Of a DNA stretch of 64,000 nt, positions 54,292 through 63,601 are shown piece after piece. The position numbers were made by a program, and so were the translations under genes. The notes under the pieces were generated by a model. The model was not told where the DNA came from. It was given only the letters and a program-made list of their open reading frames with translations, and made no database searches. Numbering within the stretch: position 1 is the first letter of the stretch; every line of letters starts with the position of its first letter. Location of the stretch: assembly GCF_013359935.1 (NCBI RefSeq), contig NZ_JABMCB010000185.1, positions 62,001-126,000 on the forward strand, given 5' to 3'. Origin of the DNA: Paenibacillus xylanilyticus (GTDB lineage: Bacteria; Bacillota; Bacilli; Paenibacillales; Paenibacillaceae).

Positions 54292-55407
54292 TCAGGAGGT
54301 GGATGTGGTACGGGTCCGCTCTTCTTGTCTCTTCAGCAGATGTGTGAAAAGGAGTTTCAATAGTGAGGATACAATGAAGAAAATAAAAAGGATACGAAAC
54401 AGCTGATACCCTGACACAACGGACAAATTGGCGTTCACCTCATGAGCCATGATACTCATCTGGTCCATTCCACCTGGGGCCATGCTGAGCAGTGAGGTAG
54501 CAGCCGTGAGTGAATATAGATGCATCAGCACATAACTTAGCCCAAGCGAGCCTGCAATAAGAAGAACACTGCTGAGCACAGCAAGGGTAATGGTCTGCGC
54601 CTTGCGCTGTAATTGCTGCGGTCGAAGCATGAGACCCACGTGACTGCCAATCATTAATTGCGATATGTTCAGCAAGGAGGACGGCAGCGGTGGTGTATCC
54701 ATCGTTGTAGTCAGTTGAATGACACACATGACAATCATCGGCCCAAGCATAAACGCTGTAGGAAATCGAAGTCTGCGAGCCACCCAGGCACCAGCTACAC
54801 AGAGCGGTCCATAGAGCAGAATCTCCGGAAAGAGATCAATCCACGTAGCAGCTTCAATCCCTTGCGGATCAGTTGAGGCACCCAGCGTTCCGCCAATCCA
54901 CGGACTGAACAGCAGGAACGGAACACAGAACACAATCATGATCAGCCGGGTCACTTGCAAAAAAGTCACCAGAGTCAGATTGATCGATTTCATCTCCTCT
55001 GCAAGAGAGACCATTTGAGACAGCCCGCCGGGAATGCTGCCCACGAGCAGGGAAGGAAAGTCAAAATCAGTCAGCTTGGAAGCAATATATGCGGTCAATG
55101 TACATAATCCAATTAACAGCATGGTCATAAGCAGCATCATGGGGAGCTGGTGGAGAATGTTTTCCAGAGCATCTTCTGTCAATGTTAACCCAATAGAGTA
55201 GCCAACAATCAGAATGCCATAGTCCCGGATGGAGGTTGGCCACATGAGCGGCAGTTTAGCCACCTGTGAGCCAAGCAGCATGAATACCATGGGTCCAAGC
55301 AGCCAGGGAATCGGCGTATGGATCGCGGTGAACAATAGTCCGCCAAGAATAGAGACGCCAAGACTAAGAATAAAACGGAAAAAGGCGGAGGGACTGAGTC
55401 TATGCAT
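54292..55407 (-). CDS. AbrB family putative membrane transporter/regulator (duplicated AbrB domain)
   Basis: A 371-residue membrane protein with about ten helices and two copies of the AbrB-type duplicated domain (PIPWLLGPMVFMLLGSQ in the first half and RFPTAFMLGPMIVMCVIQL in the second), plus FDFPSLLVGSIPGGLSQMV and LLSMAPGGMDQMSIMAHE. This is the ammonia-monooxygenase/YgbA-like family, unrelated to the DNA-binding AbrB. The start taken is ATG 55407, whose A is the last base of a leader ORF's TGA (TGATG). A longer frame to 55560 adds unconserved residues. Confidence 0.85.
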   Translation of the reverse strand: MHRLSPSAFFRFILSLGVSILGGLLFTAIHTPIPWLLGPMVFMLLGSQVAKLPLMWPTSIRDYGILIVGYSIGLTLTEDALENILHQLPMMLLMTMLLIGLCTLTAYIASKLTDFDFPSLLVGSIPGGLSQMVSLAEEMKSINLTLVTFLQVTRLIMIVFCVPFLLFSPWIGGTLGASTDPQGIEAATWIDLFPEILLYGPLCVAGAWVARRLRFPTAFMLGPMIVMCVIQLTTTMDTPPLPSSLLNISQLMIGSHVGLMLRPQQLQRKAQTITLAVLSSVLLIAGSLGLSYVLMHLYSLTAATSLLSMAPGGMDQMSIMAHEVNANLSVVSGYQLFRILFIFFIVSSLLKLLFTHLLKRQEERTRTTSTS

Positions 55408-55487
55408 CAGTTCCATCCGCAACGTCTTCCGGCTGAATCGGATTCTATGAGCAGTGAATATGAGTCTGGATTGAAAGTGCGATTCAT
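55407..55487 (-). CDS. 26-residue leader ORF coupled to the AbrB-family gene
   Basis: An ATG at 55487 with a good ribosome site (AGGAGTGATC) opens a 26-codon frame, MNRTFNPDSYSLLIE then SDSAGRRCGWN, ending in a TGA that overlaps the AbrB-family start by one base. The AbrB-family start has only a weak site of its own, so ribosomes finishing the leader probably reinitiate. The peptide matches no family I know. Confidence 0.5.
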   Translation of the reverse strand: MNRTFNPDSYSLLIESDSAGRRCGWN

Positions 55488-55592
55488 GTAAGATCACTCC
55501 TGATGGTAAAATACGAATCCCGCAGCTGTTCAATGTTTGCGAACGATTAGATGTTAACAACTATTGATGTTAGCTAACTTGGTGCCATTGGT

Positions 55593-56900
55593 TTAGTTCA
55601 ACCGAACACGTGCTGAAGGCTTGGGCTCTTTAAACATCATATAGTACATCAGCGAGGAAATCACGTATAAACTGCCAGTAATGCTAAACGTAATGGCGTA
55701 GCCCCAATAGGTGCCATACGTGGTTACAAGATGGGATTGAACGGGTCCCATCGTGGCCCACCCAACCATAAATGCAGTCTGCATCAGGGAATTCGCAATG
55801 CCACGCCGCTTGTCGGATACCCTGTCCACCAGAATGGCAGATTGAATCGGATTGGCAGCATTCATCAATGCTTGCCTGAACAGAAAGCTCACAGAGGCAA
55901 TGAGCAGCAGATTCGTGAAGCCGGTTAATAACAAAAATGGCAGGGACAGCACCTGAAAGATGACCACGGCCCGCACACTGCCCACTTTGGCGGCAAGAGT
56001 TGGCCCAATCAGCATGGATACGATCGTCATAATCTGGCCCAGCGAAATCAGCAAGCTCATGGCACTGAGTGAAACGGAAAAACGGTTGGTGAAATACAGA
56101 TTCAGGTAGGGGACGACCAGTCCGGAACCGAATCCAATCAGTAATTGGGTGATTACAAACTGACCAATCAGTCGGGAGTCTTTATTTTTGCCCTTTACAT
56201 CCCCGATCTGTTGGGCAGCTGAACAATTCCTATTTTCTGACGCAATCGGTGCAGGAACGGCTTGATCAGTCGTCGCCATGTGTGCAGGAGCCTTCTCATC
56301 GGATACAAACAGCAGCGGAATAAACGCTGCCAGTGTCGCTGCACCACCAATGAACAATACGGTTTGCAATCCAGTAACCTTGGCGATTCCCGCTGTATGC
56401 AGAAGGTCGGCAAATACTCCGCCGCCAAGACTTCCAAGCACTTGTGAAGCGAGTACAATGGAGGAATAATAGCTGAACATCTTCAATCGCTGACTTTTCT
56501 TCACGTTCTCAGCCAGAAACGGGATGGCCAGGACCTGAAATACTCCCGCAAATAGCCCTGAAAATACGGCGAACCAGATCAGGCCGCTCGCAGAATAATC
56601 AAATGAACGGCCAATCAGGAAAATTCCGCTGAATAAAGCCCCAGTAATGAGCAGGCGTTTTCGGCTGAACCGATCGCCACATAATCCGATGGGCACAAAC
56701 ATGATGGCTGTCGCCAACGATTGTATACTTACGATCTGGCCATTCATCGTATCATTGTAGCCCAGTCCCTGGATGTACAGATTGTACAGAACCGAGAACA
56801 TGCCATTTCCGATCTGATACAGAATGCTTGCCAGAAAAAAGAGTTGAATATTTCGGGACCAACCCCGAATTTCAGCATGAATCTGTCGTAAAACCCTCAA
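55593..56900 (-). CDS. MFS transporter
   Basis: A 435-residue major facilitator superfamily protein with about twelve helices. The loop 2-3 motif appears as GLCGDRFSRKRLLITGA, and a long cytoplasmic loop (about residues 200-245, charged) separates the halves. The tail ends KEPKPSARVRLN. The start is TTG, 6 bp after GGGGGA. It is transcribed toward the AbrB-family gene with 105 bp between. It resembles drug or metabolite exporters; the substrate is unknown. Confidence 0.88.
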   Translation of the reverse strand: MRVLRQIHAEIRGWSRNIQLFFLASILYQIGNGMFSVLYNLYIQGLGYNDTMNGQIVSIQSLATAIMFVPIGLCGDRFSRKRLLITGALFSGIFLIGRSFDYSASGLIWFAVFSGLFAGVFQVLAIPFLAENVKKSQRLKMFSYYSSIVLASQVLGSLGGGVFADLLHTAGIAKVTGLQTVLFIGGAATLAAFIPLLFVSDEKAPAHMATTDQAVPAPIASENRNCSAAQQIGDVKGKNKDSRLIGQFVITQLLIGFGSGLVVPYLNLYFTNRFSVSLSAMSLLISLGQIMTIVSMLIGPTLAAKVGSVRAVVIFQVLSLPFLLLTGFTNLLLIASVSFLFRQALMNAANPIQSAILVDRVSDKRRGIANSLMQTAFMVGWATMGPVQSHLVTTYGTYWGYAITFSITGSLYVISSLMYYMMFKEPKPSARVRLN

Positions 56901-56979
56901 GTAGAATCCCCCAGTCGTTACCAGTGCAGTGATTCCAGTTTAACAGGAAAGGGGAATTTGCGGAAGAATTGACCGCTGT

Positions 56980-57684
56980 TTATTTTGTGTCATGATGTTC
57001 AATCACGCGAGCGATCACAAATCCATCATATCCTTTGCTGCCTACGGTCTGTAGGGCCGTTGCTTCCAGACGGGGGTTCTCGGAGATCAGCTGCAGGAAT
57101 TGGCGTACGCCCTGAACTCTGTTGTCTGTACTCTCCGCGTTGACCACTTCGCCGTCTCTGACGATGTTGTCCCCAATAATGAGGCTTCCCGGCCGGGACA
57201 GACGGAGTGCCCATCTTAGATAATCGGGGTTGCTTGGTTTGTCAGCATCAATGAAGATAAAGTCAAAAGGTTCCCTGTATTCTTCCTGCACGTCAGGCAG
57301 GGTCGTTAGTGCAGGACCGACTCTCAGATCAACCTTATTGATAAGCCCGGCTCGCGTAAGATTGGTACGTGCCATTTCAGCATGATGCGGATCGGCTTCA
57401 AGCGTAACAATTTTCCCGTGTTCAGGCAGTGCTCTAGCCATCCAGATTGTGCTGTATCCACCCAGGGTTCCGATTTCAAGTACCCGTGCCGCTCCGTGAA
57501 TTTGAAGCAGGAGCTGAAGCAATTTCCCCTGGTTTGGAGCAACATCATGGGCCGGCAAACCGGCTTTTGCATTGGATTGCAGCGTTTGCTCCAGCAGTGA
57601 ATCCGTGGGAATCAGAAGCTTATTCAAATAATCGTCCACCTGAGTCCAGTTGTGTTGAGCTGAGGAAGGATGTACATTTTTCAT
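56980..57684 (-). CDS. SAM-dependent O-methyltransferase (family 3, CCoAOMT-like)
   Basis: A 234-residue class I methyltransferase. Motif I is RVLEIGTLGGYSTIWMAR; the metal-binding DFIFIDADKPSNPDYLRW and GSLIIGDNIVRDGEVV are hallmarks of the catechol/caffeoyl-CoA O-methyltransferase family, which needs a divalent cation. ATG 57684 follows AAGGAAG; a longer frame to 57732 lacks a site. It is divergent from a LysR-type gene 140 bp away and is a likely target of that regulator. Confidence 0.92.
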   Translation of the reverse strand: MKNVHPSSAQHNWTQVDDYLNKLLIPTDSLLEQTLQSNAKAGLPAHDVAPNQGKLLQLLLQIHGAARVLEIGTLGGYSTIWMARALPEHGKIVTLEADPHHAEMARTNLTRAGLINKVDLRVGPALTTLPDVQEEYREPFDFIFIDADKPSNPDYLRWALRLSRPGSLIIGDNIVRDGEVVNAESTDNRVQGVRQFLQLISENPRLEATALQTVGSKGYDGFVIARVIEHHDTK

Positions 57685-57766
57685 CGGGATATCTTCCTTT
57701 CCAATAACCATGTTTTGAATTTCATAATTCAACTATAAGGCTTGTAAAAACATAAATAAAATATAT

Positions 57767-57780
57767 ATTATGAATATAAT
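57767..57780. promoter_or_regulatory. possible LysR-type operator in the divergent region
   Basis: ATTAT-GAAT-ATAAT is a perfect inverted repeat in the AT-rich gap between the O-methyltransferase and LysR genes, the usual location for a LysR-type box. AT richness makes chance likely. Confidence 0.3.
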
Positions 57781-57824
57781 CATAATAATAAGTTATGTGT
57801 TATAGGATGGAAGGAGTGAAAGAA

Positions 57825-58736
57825 ATGAATTTACATGGACTGCGATTGTTTCATGCCATTGTAAGATATGGCGGTGTCACGCGTGCCGCAGAAGAATTGA
57901 ATATTAGCCAGCCGGCGGTATCGGCTCAGGTGAAGAAATTTGAACGTGAACTGGGAATTCGGTTATTTGTTTCGGAGGGTAGACGACTGGTTCTTACCGA
58001 TGCAGGGGCACAATTAAAAGGATATGCGGAACGCCTGTTTATGCTGGAACAGGATGTGGAGAACTTTGTGAAGGATATGCGTGAAGGGAAAAAAGGGTTG
58101 ATTCGATTGACGGCGACATACTTACCTTCCAACTTTTTGCTGCCTGGCTGGATTGCGAAGTTCAAGCAGATGCATGAGGATGTGGAACTGGTCGTCAGCA
58201 CGACCAATACCCGAATGGCTTTTGATCAGCTGCTGCGCTATGAGGCGGAGATTGCCATTTACGGTGGAAGCGGGATCACACATCATGGCGTCCATTGGGA
58301 TGAACTGTTTGAGGATGAAATGTGGTTTGTCGTGCATCCCGATCATCCGTATGCACAGCGGGAAGTGGATCTGGCCGATATGGTGGCAGAACCATTTATC
58401 ATGCGTGAAGAAGGCAGCGTGACACGTGATCGGCTTGTCTCATTGTGCACCACAAACAACCTGGCTTCTCCTCGTATTGCGCTGCAGTTTAATGGTCTGA
58501 ATGAAACGATCAGTGCGGTAAAAGCGGGTTATGGTGCCAACTTTATTTCTTCACTGGTGGTGAAGGAGGATGTTCGGGAGGGCAGGCTTGCACGTGTATT
58601 CGTTCGAGGGGTCCATCTAAAAAACACGATAGCCGTCTGTACCCGAGCTGGCGAGGTGTTGTCACCTGCAGCACAGCATTTGGTACAGTGCATTCGGCAG
58701 GAAGCATCCCAAAGGAATGAAGCTCAAAGTGGATGA
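57825..58736 (+). CDS. LysR family transcriptional regulator
   Basis: A 303-residue regulator: N-terminal winged helix-turn-helix (MNLHGLRLFHAIVRYGG, then GVTRAAEELNISQPAVSAQV) and a C-terminal periplasmic-binding-like effector domain from about residue 90 (GLIRLTATYLPSNFLLPGW). ATG 57825 follows GGAAGGAG; a frame from 57795 lacks a site. It is divergent from the O-methyltransferase gene and probably regulates it, together with itself, in response to an unknown ligand. Confidence 0.94.
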   Translation: MNLHGLRLFHAIVRYGGVTRAAEELNISQPAVSAQVKKFERELGIRLFVSEGRRLVLTDAGAQLKGYAERLFMLEQDVENFVKDMREGKKGLIRLTATYLPSNFLLPGWIAKFKQMHEDVELVVSTTNTRMAFDQLLRYEAEIAIYGGSGITHHGVHWDELFEDEMWFVVHPDHPYAQREVDLADMVAEPFIMREEGSVTRDRLVSLCTTNNLASPRIALQFNGLNETISAVKAGYGANFISSLVVKEDVREGRLARVFVRGVHLKNTIAVCTRAGEVLSPAAQHLVQCIRQEASQRNEAQSG

Positions 58737-58774
58737 GTCATATGGACTTATGCTTTTAGAGATTCGTTAGCACA

Positions 58775-59494
58775 CTAGCTTTCGGATTGTTCAACTCGAT
58801 CATTGGTGAAACGGTATTTGGCAATTACGGTTACGCCCCCAACCAATATTACAGGTACCCAGACAGCAATGATAGGCACGTTGTGGAACAGAAGCGCGGC
58901 TACAATAACGCCAATCAGATAGATGACTACGGCATACGCCCGTAAATACGAGTCAGTGGATAAAACCTTCAAAAGGGAACCCACACTTGCGTGCCGGAGA
59001 CGCTGAAGAATACCTACGGCATCTTCGACAACTGCGGCGAGATTGCTAGTCAGTACGGTTGTGGAGATTCCGGCGATTCCGATCCGCCGGGCAGCTGTCG
59101 TCTGCATCCCCATAGCAGCGGCCAGTATAGCAATGAGCAGATAAGACACCTGTTCTGAATAAGGGCTGACCATGGCGATGGCGAACATCAGAAGCAGAAT
59201 GCTTTCAACCACGAACACTTGTGTAACGCGGGGAGACCAGCCGTTTTTGGTTTGATTGGTACCGATCATGCGAGCCGCAATGGCATTACCGGCGATAAAT
59301 CCTGCGAGAGCGATCAATGAACGCAAAACGACAATTTCCTGAGCGCGAGCAATCGCAATACCCAGCAGTACGATGTTACCGGTCATATTGGCAGTAAGCA
59401 CATGTCCCAGCCCTAGATATCCAATGACATCGACCATTCCAGCTGCAAGGCACAACAGCAGAAGGGAATATTTTTGTTGAGGCAGTGATTGCAT
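58775..59494 (-). CDS. YoaK/DUF1275 family membrane protein
   Basis: A 239-residue membrane protein with about six or seven helices, starting LLLLCLAAGMVDVIGYLGLG and continuing HVLTANMTGNIVLLGIA, the conserved DUF1275 signature, with GMQTTAARRIGIAGISTTVL further on. The function of the family is unknown; a transport role has been suggested. AAAGGACGG precedes the ATG. It is transcribed in the same direction as the upstream hydrolase gene, 92 bp away. Confidence 0.88.
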   Translation of the reverse strand: MQSLPQQKYSLLLLCLAAGMVDVIGYLGLGHVLTANMTGNIVLLGIAIARAQEIVVLRSLIALAGFIAGNAIAARMIGTNQTKNGWSPRVTQVFVVESILLLMFAIAMVSPYSEQVSYLLIAILAAAMGMQTTAARRIGIAGISTTVLTSNLAAVVEDAVGILQRLRHASVGSLLKVLSTDSYLRAYAVVIYLIGVIVAALLFHNVPIIAVWVPVILVGGVTVIAKYRFTNDRVEQSES

Positions 59495-59586
59495 GATGAT
59501 TCCGTCCTTTCAATAGATCCTTAACCCCTCCAGTATACAGCATCATCCCATAAAATAAAGACGCCGCCTTCGATTTCCACCTGAAA

Positions 59587-60459
59587 CTAAGGTGCTGTGA
59601 GCCAATCAAACATGTTATCAACAGCGGTCAGATGAAAATGCTCATGAAACCAGTGATTCTGTCCTCCGTAAGCATGAAAGTTCACTTCGATTCCTCGTTG
59701 TTTCAACCAATGATACATACGGGTTCCATGGCTATAGTTCACCTGGGTGTCTGCCGTACCGTGCATAATTAGCACCGGGCAGCGAAGCTTGGAAACCACA
59801 GACAGTGGAGAACGGGCGAGATAGGCTTCGGGCACGGCACGGGGCGACCCACCCAGTACGCGTTTCAATGTACGTCTCAGGTCCGTTCGTTCGTGATACG
59901 TTCGTTCCACATCCGCAACACCACTCCAAAGCACAAGCTTATGTACACGATTAGGCCCTTCGTTGAAGGAGGTTGCGGTATGAACGGCGTTAATAGCTCC
60001 ACGTGAGAATCCCATCAGTGAGATGCGTGTTGGATCGGCAAACGGCAGTTCTAACATCAATCGGTATGCCGCACGTACGTCTTCGATATCATGTCCGCCG
60101 TACTCGTCCCGGCCTTCGCCGCCTTCATTGCCACGATAGGAAGGGGCAAACACAATATAGCCCTTGTGGGTAAACTGCTCTACCCAGGCCGTTTTTACAC
60201 CCCCATAGCTGCCGAGTCCTCCACGACAATAGATCAGTACCGGCCACTGTTCTTGCATACTGTTTATGTCCTGCTGCGGAGGATATCGACTTGCGAGCAG
60301 CTGAAACTCCACTTGATCCAACGAGTCGAGACTACATAACTGAGCATGATCTTCCGTGCCTAGCCTGATCCGGGAAGAAGTGAGCATACAGCCTTCGGGC
60401 AGACACATGTACGCTTTTACACGAAATTCATTGGAGGAATACGTCACTTGATAGAGCAA
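59587..60459 (-). CDS. alpha/beta hydrolase (prolyl-oligopeptidase-like, S9)
   Basis: A 290-residue hydrolase with the S9/dienelactone-hydrolase fold. WPVLIYCRGGLGSYGG holds the oxyanion-hole region, LMGFSRGAINAV the nucleophilic Ser, CPVLIMHGTADTQVNY the Asp, and GGQNHWFHEHF the His. There is no signal peptide. It begins at TTG after AGAGG. The compact size, without a beta-propeller, suggests an esterase or small peptidase. Substrate unknown. Confidence 0.88.
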   Translation of the reverse strand: MLYQVTYSSNEFRVKAYMCLPEGCMLTSSRIRLGTEDHAQLCSLDSLDQVEFQLLASRYPPQQDINSMQEQWPVLIYCRGGLGSYGGVKTAWVEQFTHKGYIVFAPSYRGNEGGEGRDEYGGHDIEDVRAAYRLMLELPFADPTRISLMGFSRGAINAVHTATSFNEGPNRVHKLVLWSGVADVERTYHERTDLRRTLKRVLGGSPRAVPEAYLARSPLSVVSKLRCPVLIMHGTADTQVNYSHGTRMYHWLKQRGIEVNFHAYGGQNHWFHEHFHLTAVDNMFDWLTAP

Positions 60460-60697
60460 AAAGAATCAGCCTCTTTCATGGTCAGTAGATGTTGATATGA
60501 TAACGATCAGAGCAGGGAATACCATGTAGCATGTGTCAAAAAAAAGATCCCATACCTTCCGATCATCCTGACAATCTGTGTGTCACAAATTCGTTTATTG
60601 GCTCCATATGATTTATAATGAAATACGAGAAGGCATTACAGCCTGTATTCTCATCCTTATAAATAACTCAAGTGTGCATTAAGAAAGGAAGAAAACC

Positions 60698-61447
60698 ATG
60701 ATGAACGCTCCACATCCAATTGATCAATTCAAGAAATTCAAATATGAAATTACAAGATTTATGATGATTTATAAATTTGCTCTGGATCAAATGGAAACCA
60801 AAATTGAAGTGCTGAAGGAAGAGTTTCAGTCCTTGCATGATTACAGCCCCATTGAGCATACAAAATCCAGATTGAAGTCACCTGAAAGCATTATGAACAA
60901 GATGTTCCGCAAAAATCACGAATTGACCTTCGAAAGTATCAAGAAAAACATCAAGGACATTGCCGGGGTGCGCATCACGTGCTCCTTTATCTCGGACATC
61001 TATCGGATCAAGGATATGCTGTGCAATCAGAGTGATCTGCGCGTGCTTGAGGTGAAGGATTATATCCAAAATCCGAAACCGAATGGATATCAAAGCCTGC
61101 ACCTTCTGGTAGATGTACCTGTGTATATGTCGAATGGTGAAGAGCGTGCTTGCGTTGAGATTCAGATCCGTACCATTGCGATGGATTTCTGGGCGAGCCT
61201 TGAACACAAAATCTTCTATAAATACAACAAGGACGTTCCTGAACGTCTGACCAAAGAATTGAAAAGTGCAGCAGATTCCGCGAATGCCCTCGATCAACAA
61301 ATGGAGAGACTCCACCGGGAGATCCAGGAGATCAAGGATGCAGAGAATGAGCGAGATGAAGAAGAGCTGCGCCGTATTATCATTAACAATCAACAGTTTA
61401 CACTGCCATCCAATCTGCTGCGGCTGCTTGGAGACGGTGAACACTAA
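60698..61447 (+). CDS. small alarmone synthetase (RelQ/YjbM-type GTP pyrophosphokinase)
   Basis: A 249-residue single-domain (p)ppGpp synthetase, slightly longer than typical RelQ (about 210). The RelA/SpoT synthetase motifs are visible: VRITCSFISDIYRIKDML, NGYQSLHLLVDVPVYM, VEIQIRTIAMDFWASLEHKI. There is no hydrolase or TGS domain. It makes alarmone from GTP or GDP and ATP under envelope or nutrient stress. AAAGGAAG precedes the ATG (a second ATG follows immediately). The charged coiled-coil tail likely mediates tetramer formation. It is followed 39 bp later by the Bcr/CflA gene. Confidence 0.92.
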   Translation: MMNAPHPIDQFKKFKYEITRFMMIYKFALDQMETKIEVLKEEFQSLHDYSPIEHTKSRLKSPESIMNKMFRKNHELTFESIKKNIKDIAGVRITCSFISDIYRIKDMLCNQSDLRVLEVKDYIQNPKPNGYQSLHLLVDVPVYMSNGEERACVEIQIRTIAMDFWASLEHKIFYKYNKDVPERLTKELKSAADSANALDQQMERLHREIQEIKDAENERDEEELRRIIINNQQFTLPSNLLRLLGDGEH

Positions 61448-61485
61448 GGCAGCAAGCACCTCGTAGGGAAAGGAACAAGTCATAC

Positions 61486-62715
61486 ATGTTGAAAAGTACA
61501 CCAGCCTCTTTAAACCATTCATCCACATCTCGTGTACGCATGGCATTGATTTTGGGGACATTGTCGGCCTTCGGTCCGCTGTCCCTGGATATGTATCTGC
61601 CTGCACTGCCTACATTGGCCGAGGATTTTCATTCCTCGCCTTCGTACGCGCAGCTTAGTCTAACAGCCTGCATGGTTGGACTTGCAGCCGGACAACTGCT
61701 GGCAGGACCACTCAGTGATGTACGAGGACGCCGTACTCCGCTTATTGCAGGATTGGTGCTATATACTATCGCTTCGATACTCTGTTTGGTGAGCCCAACG
61801 ATGGGTTCATTTGTTGTGCTGCGTTTTATTCAGGGGGCTGCGGGTGCAGCCGGAATTGTAATCTCAAGGGCGGTTGTAAGGGATGTGTATTCAGGCCCGG
61901 AGTTAACCCGGTTCTTCTCTCTGCTAATGCTTATTAACGGCGTAGCGCCCATTGCTGCACCCATTATCGGTGGACAATTACTCGTTTATACATCTTGGCG
62001 AGGCGTTTTCATCTTGCTCAGCCTTATTGGTGTGCTCACGTTACTGGCCGTTATTTTCGGGCTGGGAGAGACACTGCCGTCCGAACGGAGATCTAGCGGA
62101 GGGTTGAAGCAGACCTTGGTCACATTTCGCCAAATCACAGCGGACCGTCTGTTCATGGGTTATGCGTTAACCCAAGGGTTTGTAGCAGCCGGGATGTTCG
62201 CCTACATATCCGGTTCACCGTTTGTATTGCAAAAGATTTATGGCGTCTCTCCGCAGATGTTCAGTGTCTGCTTCGCCATTAATGGTTTGGGAATCATTCT
62301 GGCAAGCCAGATTGCCGGGAGGTTGGCGGGCAAAGTGTCCGAAACCCGTCTGCTAATCGCGGGTCTCGCTGCAGCTGCACTGGGAGGCACATCCCTGCTT
62401 ATTGCCATTCTGGCAGGGGGAAACCTGATATCCATACTGATTCCGCTGTTTCTTGTCGTTTCCAGCGTAGGTCTCGTTAACACAGCTTCCTTTGCACTGG
62501 CTATGGCCAATCAGGACAAGTCAGCAGGCAGCGCATCTGCACTTATAGGAGTCATGACATTTTTGTTTGGCGGTATCGTAGCTCCGCTCGTTGGTTTGGG
62601 AGGAGAAGGAACGGCTGTACCCATGGGGATCGTTATCGCCTGTGCTGATCTTGGTGCATTATTGATCTACCTGGTTATGGTGGGCAAGCGTGGGTCTCGT
62701 CAACATACCCGTTAA
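61486..62715 (+). CDS. Bcr/CflA family multidrug efflux MFS transporter
   Basis: A 409-residue twelve-helix transporter of the Bcr/CflA drug-resistance branch. TLSAFGPLSLDMYLPALPT in helix 1, GPLSDVRGRRTPLIAGL as loop 2-3, and RFIQGAAGAAGIVISRAVVR in helix 4 are the branch signatures. It exports small drugs such as bicyclomycin or chloramphenicol with proton exchange. AAAGGAA precedes the ATG. It is followed by a strong terminator. Confidence 0.93.
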   Translation: MLKSTPASLNHSSTSRVRMALILGTLSAFGPLSLDMYLPALPTLAEDFHSSPSYAQLSLTACMVGLAAGQLLAGPLSDVRGRRTPLIAGLVLYTIASILCLVSPTMGSFVVLRFIQGAAGAAGIVISRAVVRDVYSGPELTRFFSLLMLINGVAPIAAPIIGGQLLVYTSWRGVFILLSLIGVLTLLAVIFGLGETLPSERRSSGGLKQTLVTFRQITADRLFMGYALTQGFVAAGMFAYISGSPFVLQKIYGVSPQMFSVCFAINGLGIILASQIAGRLAGKVSETRLLIAGLAAAALGGTSLLIAILAGGNLISILIPLFLVVSSVGLVNTASFALAMANQDKSAGSASALIGVMTFLFGGIVAPLVGLGGEGTAVPMGIVIACADLGALLIYLVMVGKRGSRQHTR

Positions 62716-62730
62716 ATACAATGGAACGCG

Positions 62731-62782
62731 AAAGCGCCCCATCCGTAGGTTTAAGCTCCGGACGGGGCGCTTTGATTTTTTA
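62731..62782. terminator. terminator between Bcr/CflA gene and the convergent ORF
   Basis: AAAGCGCCCC pairs with GGGGCGCTTT, with an inner TCCG/CGGA pairing, followed by a T-run on the plus strand. The T-run overlaps the stop codon of the minus-strand gene. Confidence 0.85.
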
Positions 62783-63364
62783 ACAGAGAGCAAACAATAT
62801 TTGCGTATTGAGCAAAATGCCAGGAGTCAGGAACGGATAGAAGTATCCTACGACAAAACCGAACAGGTTGATGGCAGGCCACATGAGATAGACATCATTA
62901 TAAGTAAATACAAGGGACCATCGGTTATAGCAAAAGTTGGGCAGTACACGCTGGTTATGATCCCGGGGCGCAGCTACGCCCGTTTGGGCGAATTGCACAG
63001 CCTGAGTCAAATTCTGCGGTTGCTGTTGGATAAACAGCGGCAGAAGCCCTGGGCTGCTTTTGATCAGGTTATAAAGAAATACCATCTCCGCGGGCGGCTG
63101 ACCTACCGGGCGGGGATAGGCGCTCAGCACGGTAGGCAGATTACCTTGTGTTAACTGAGCAGGAACACCTGGAACCGTGCCTTGACCACCCCCTGGAAAA
63201 AATGGTGGCTGTCCACCGGTACTTCCGCCTGGATAAAACGGAGGATAAGAGCCCGGTCCTCCGGGGATCCCTTGGGTAGGCTGTCCGCCTCCGGGGAACA
63301 ATGGAGACAACTGAACCGAACGATTTTCTCCATATCCTGCATAGCTGTTATTCACGTAATCCAT
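62780..63364 (-). CDS. Gly/Pro-rich protein of unknown function, possibly a spore-surface protein
   Basis: A 194-residue protein. Residues about 20-75 are low complexity with repeated FPGGGQ and YPGG units rich in Gly, Pro and Gln. A short helical middle follows (EMVFLYNLIKSSPGLLPLFI), then a C-terminal block, CYNRWSLVFTYNDVYLMWP, rich in aromatic residues and ending in Cys. The layout resembles small hypothetical proteins of Bacillus and Paenibacillus that may sit on spores, but that link is from memory and weak. AGGAAGG precedes the ATG. No signal peptide is evident. Confidence 0.55.
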   Translation of the reverse strand: MDYVNNSYAGYGENRSVQLSPLFPGGGQPTQGIPGGPGSYPPFYPGGSTGGQPPFFPGGGQGTVPGVPAQLTQGNLPTVLSAYPRPVGQPPAEMVFLYNLIKSSPGLLPLFIQQQPQNLTQAVQFAQTGVAAPRDHNQRVLPNFCYNRWSLVFTYNDVYLMWPAINLFGFVVGYFYPFLTPGILLNTQILFALC

Positions 63365-63486
63365 CTACGAACATCCTTCCTGTCGTCGTATTCTGAAAAC
63401 ATCATATGGTGGCATTCGCCCAAAGGTGAATGGACTCGTAGACAACGATCCCTGTATATCAGCAAGAACTGCATTGACAACTTAGT

Positions 63487-63501
63487 TGATAACAATTATC
63501 A
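63487..63501. promoter_or_regulatory. Fur box upstream of the second siderophore-binding protein
   Basis: TGATAACAATTATCA is a near-perfect 7-1-7 Fur motif, flanked by more complementary bases. It lies about 100 bp before the lipoprotein start. Confidence 0.85.
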
Positions 63502-63601
63502 TTGTCAATGGAAATGGACAAGTACATACAGGGATTATATGCACGGAGAGTGTGTGGCCCTTTTTAAATTTGCCATACCAGCTCAAATAGAGGTGTTCAT
63601 C

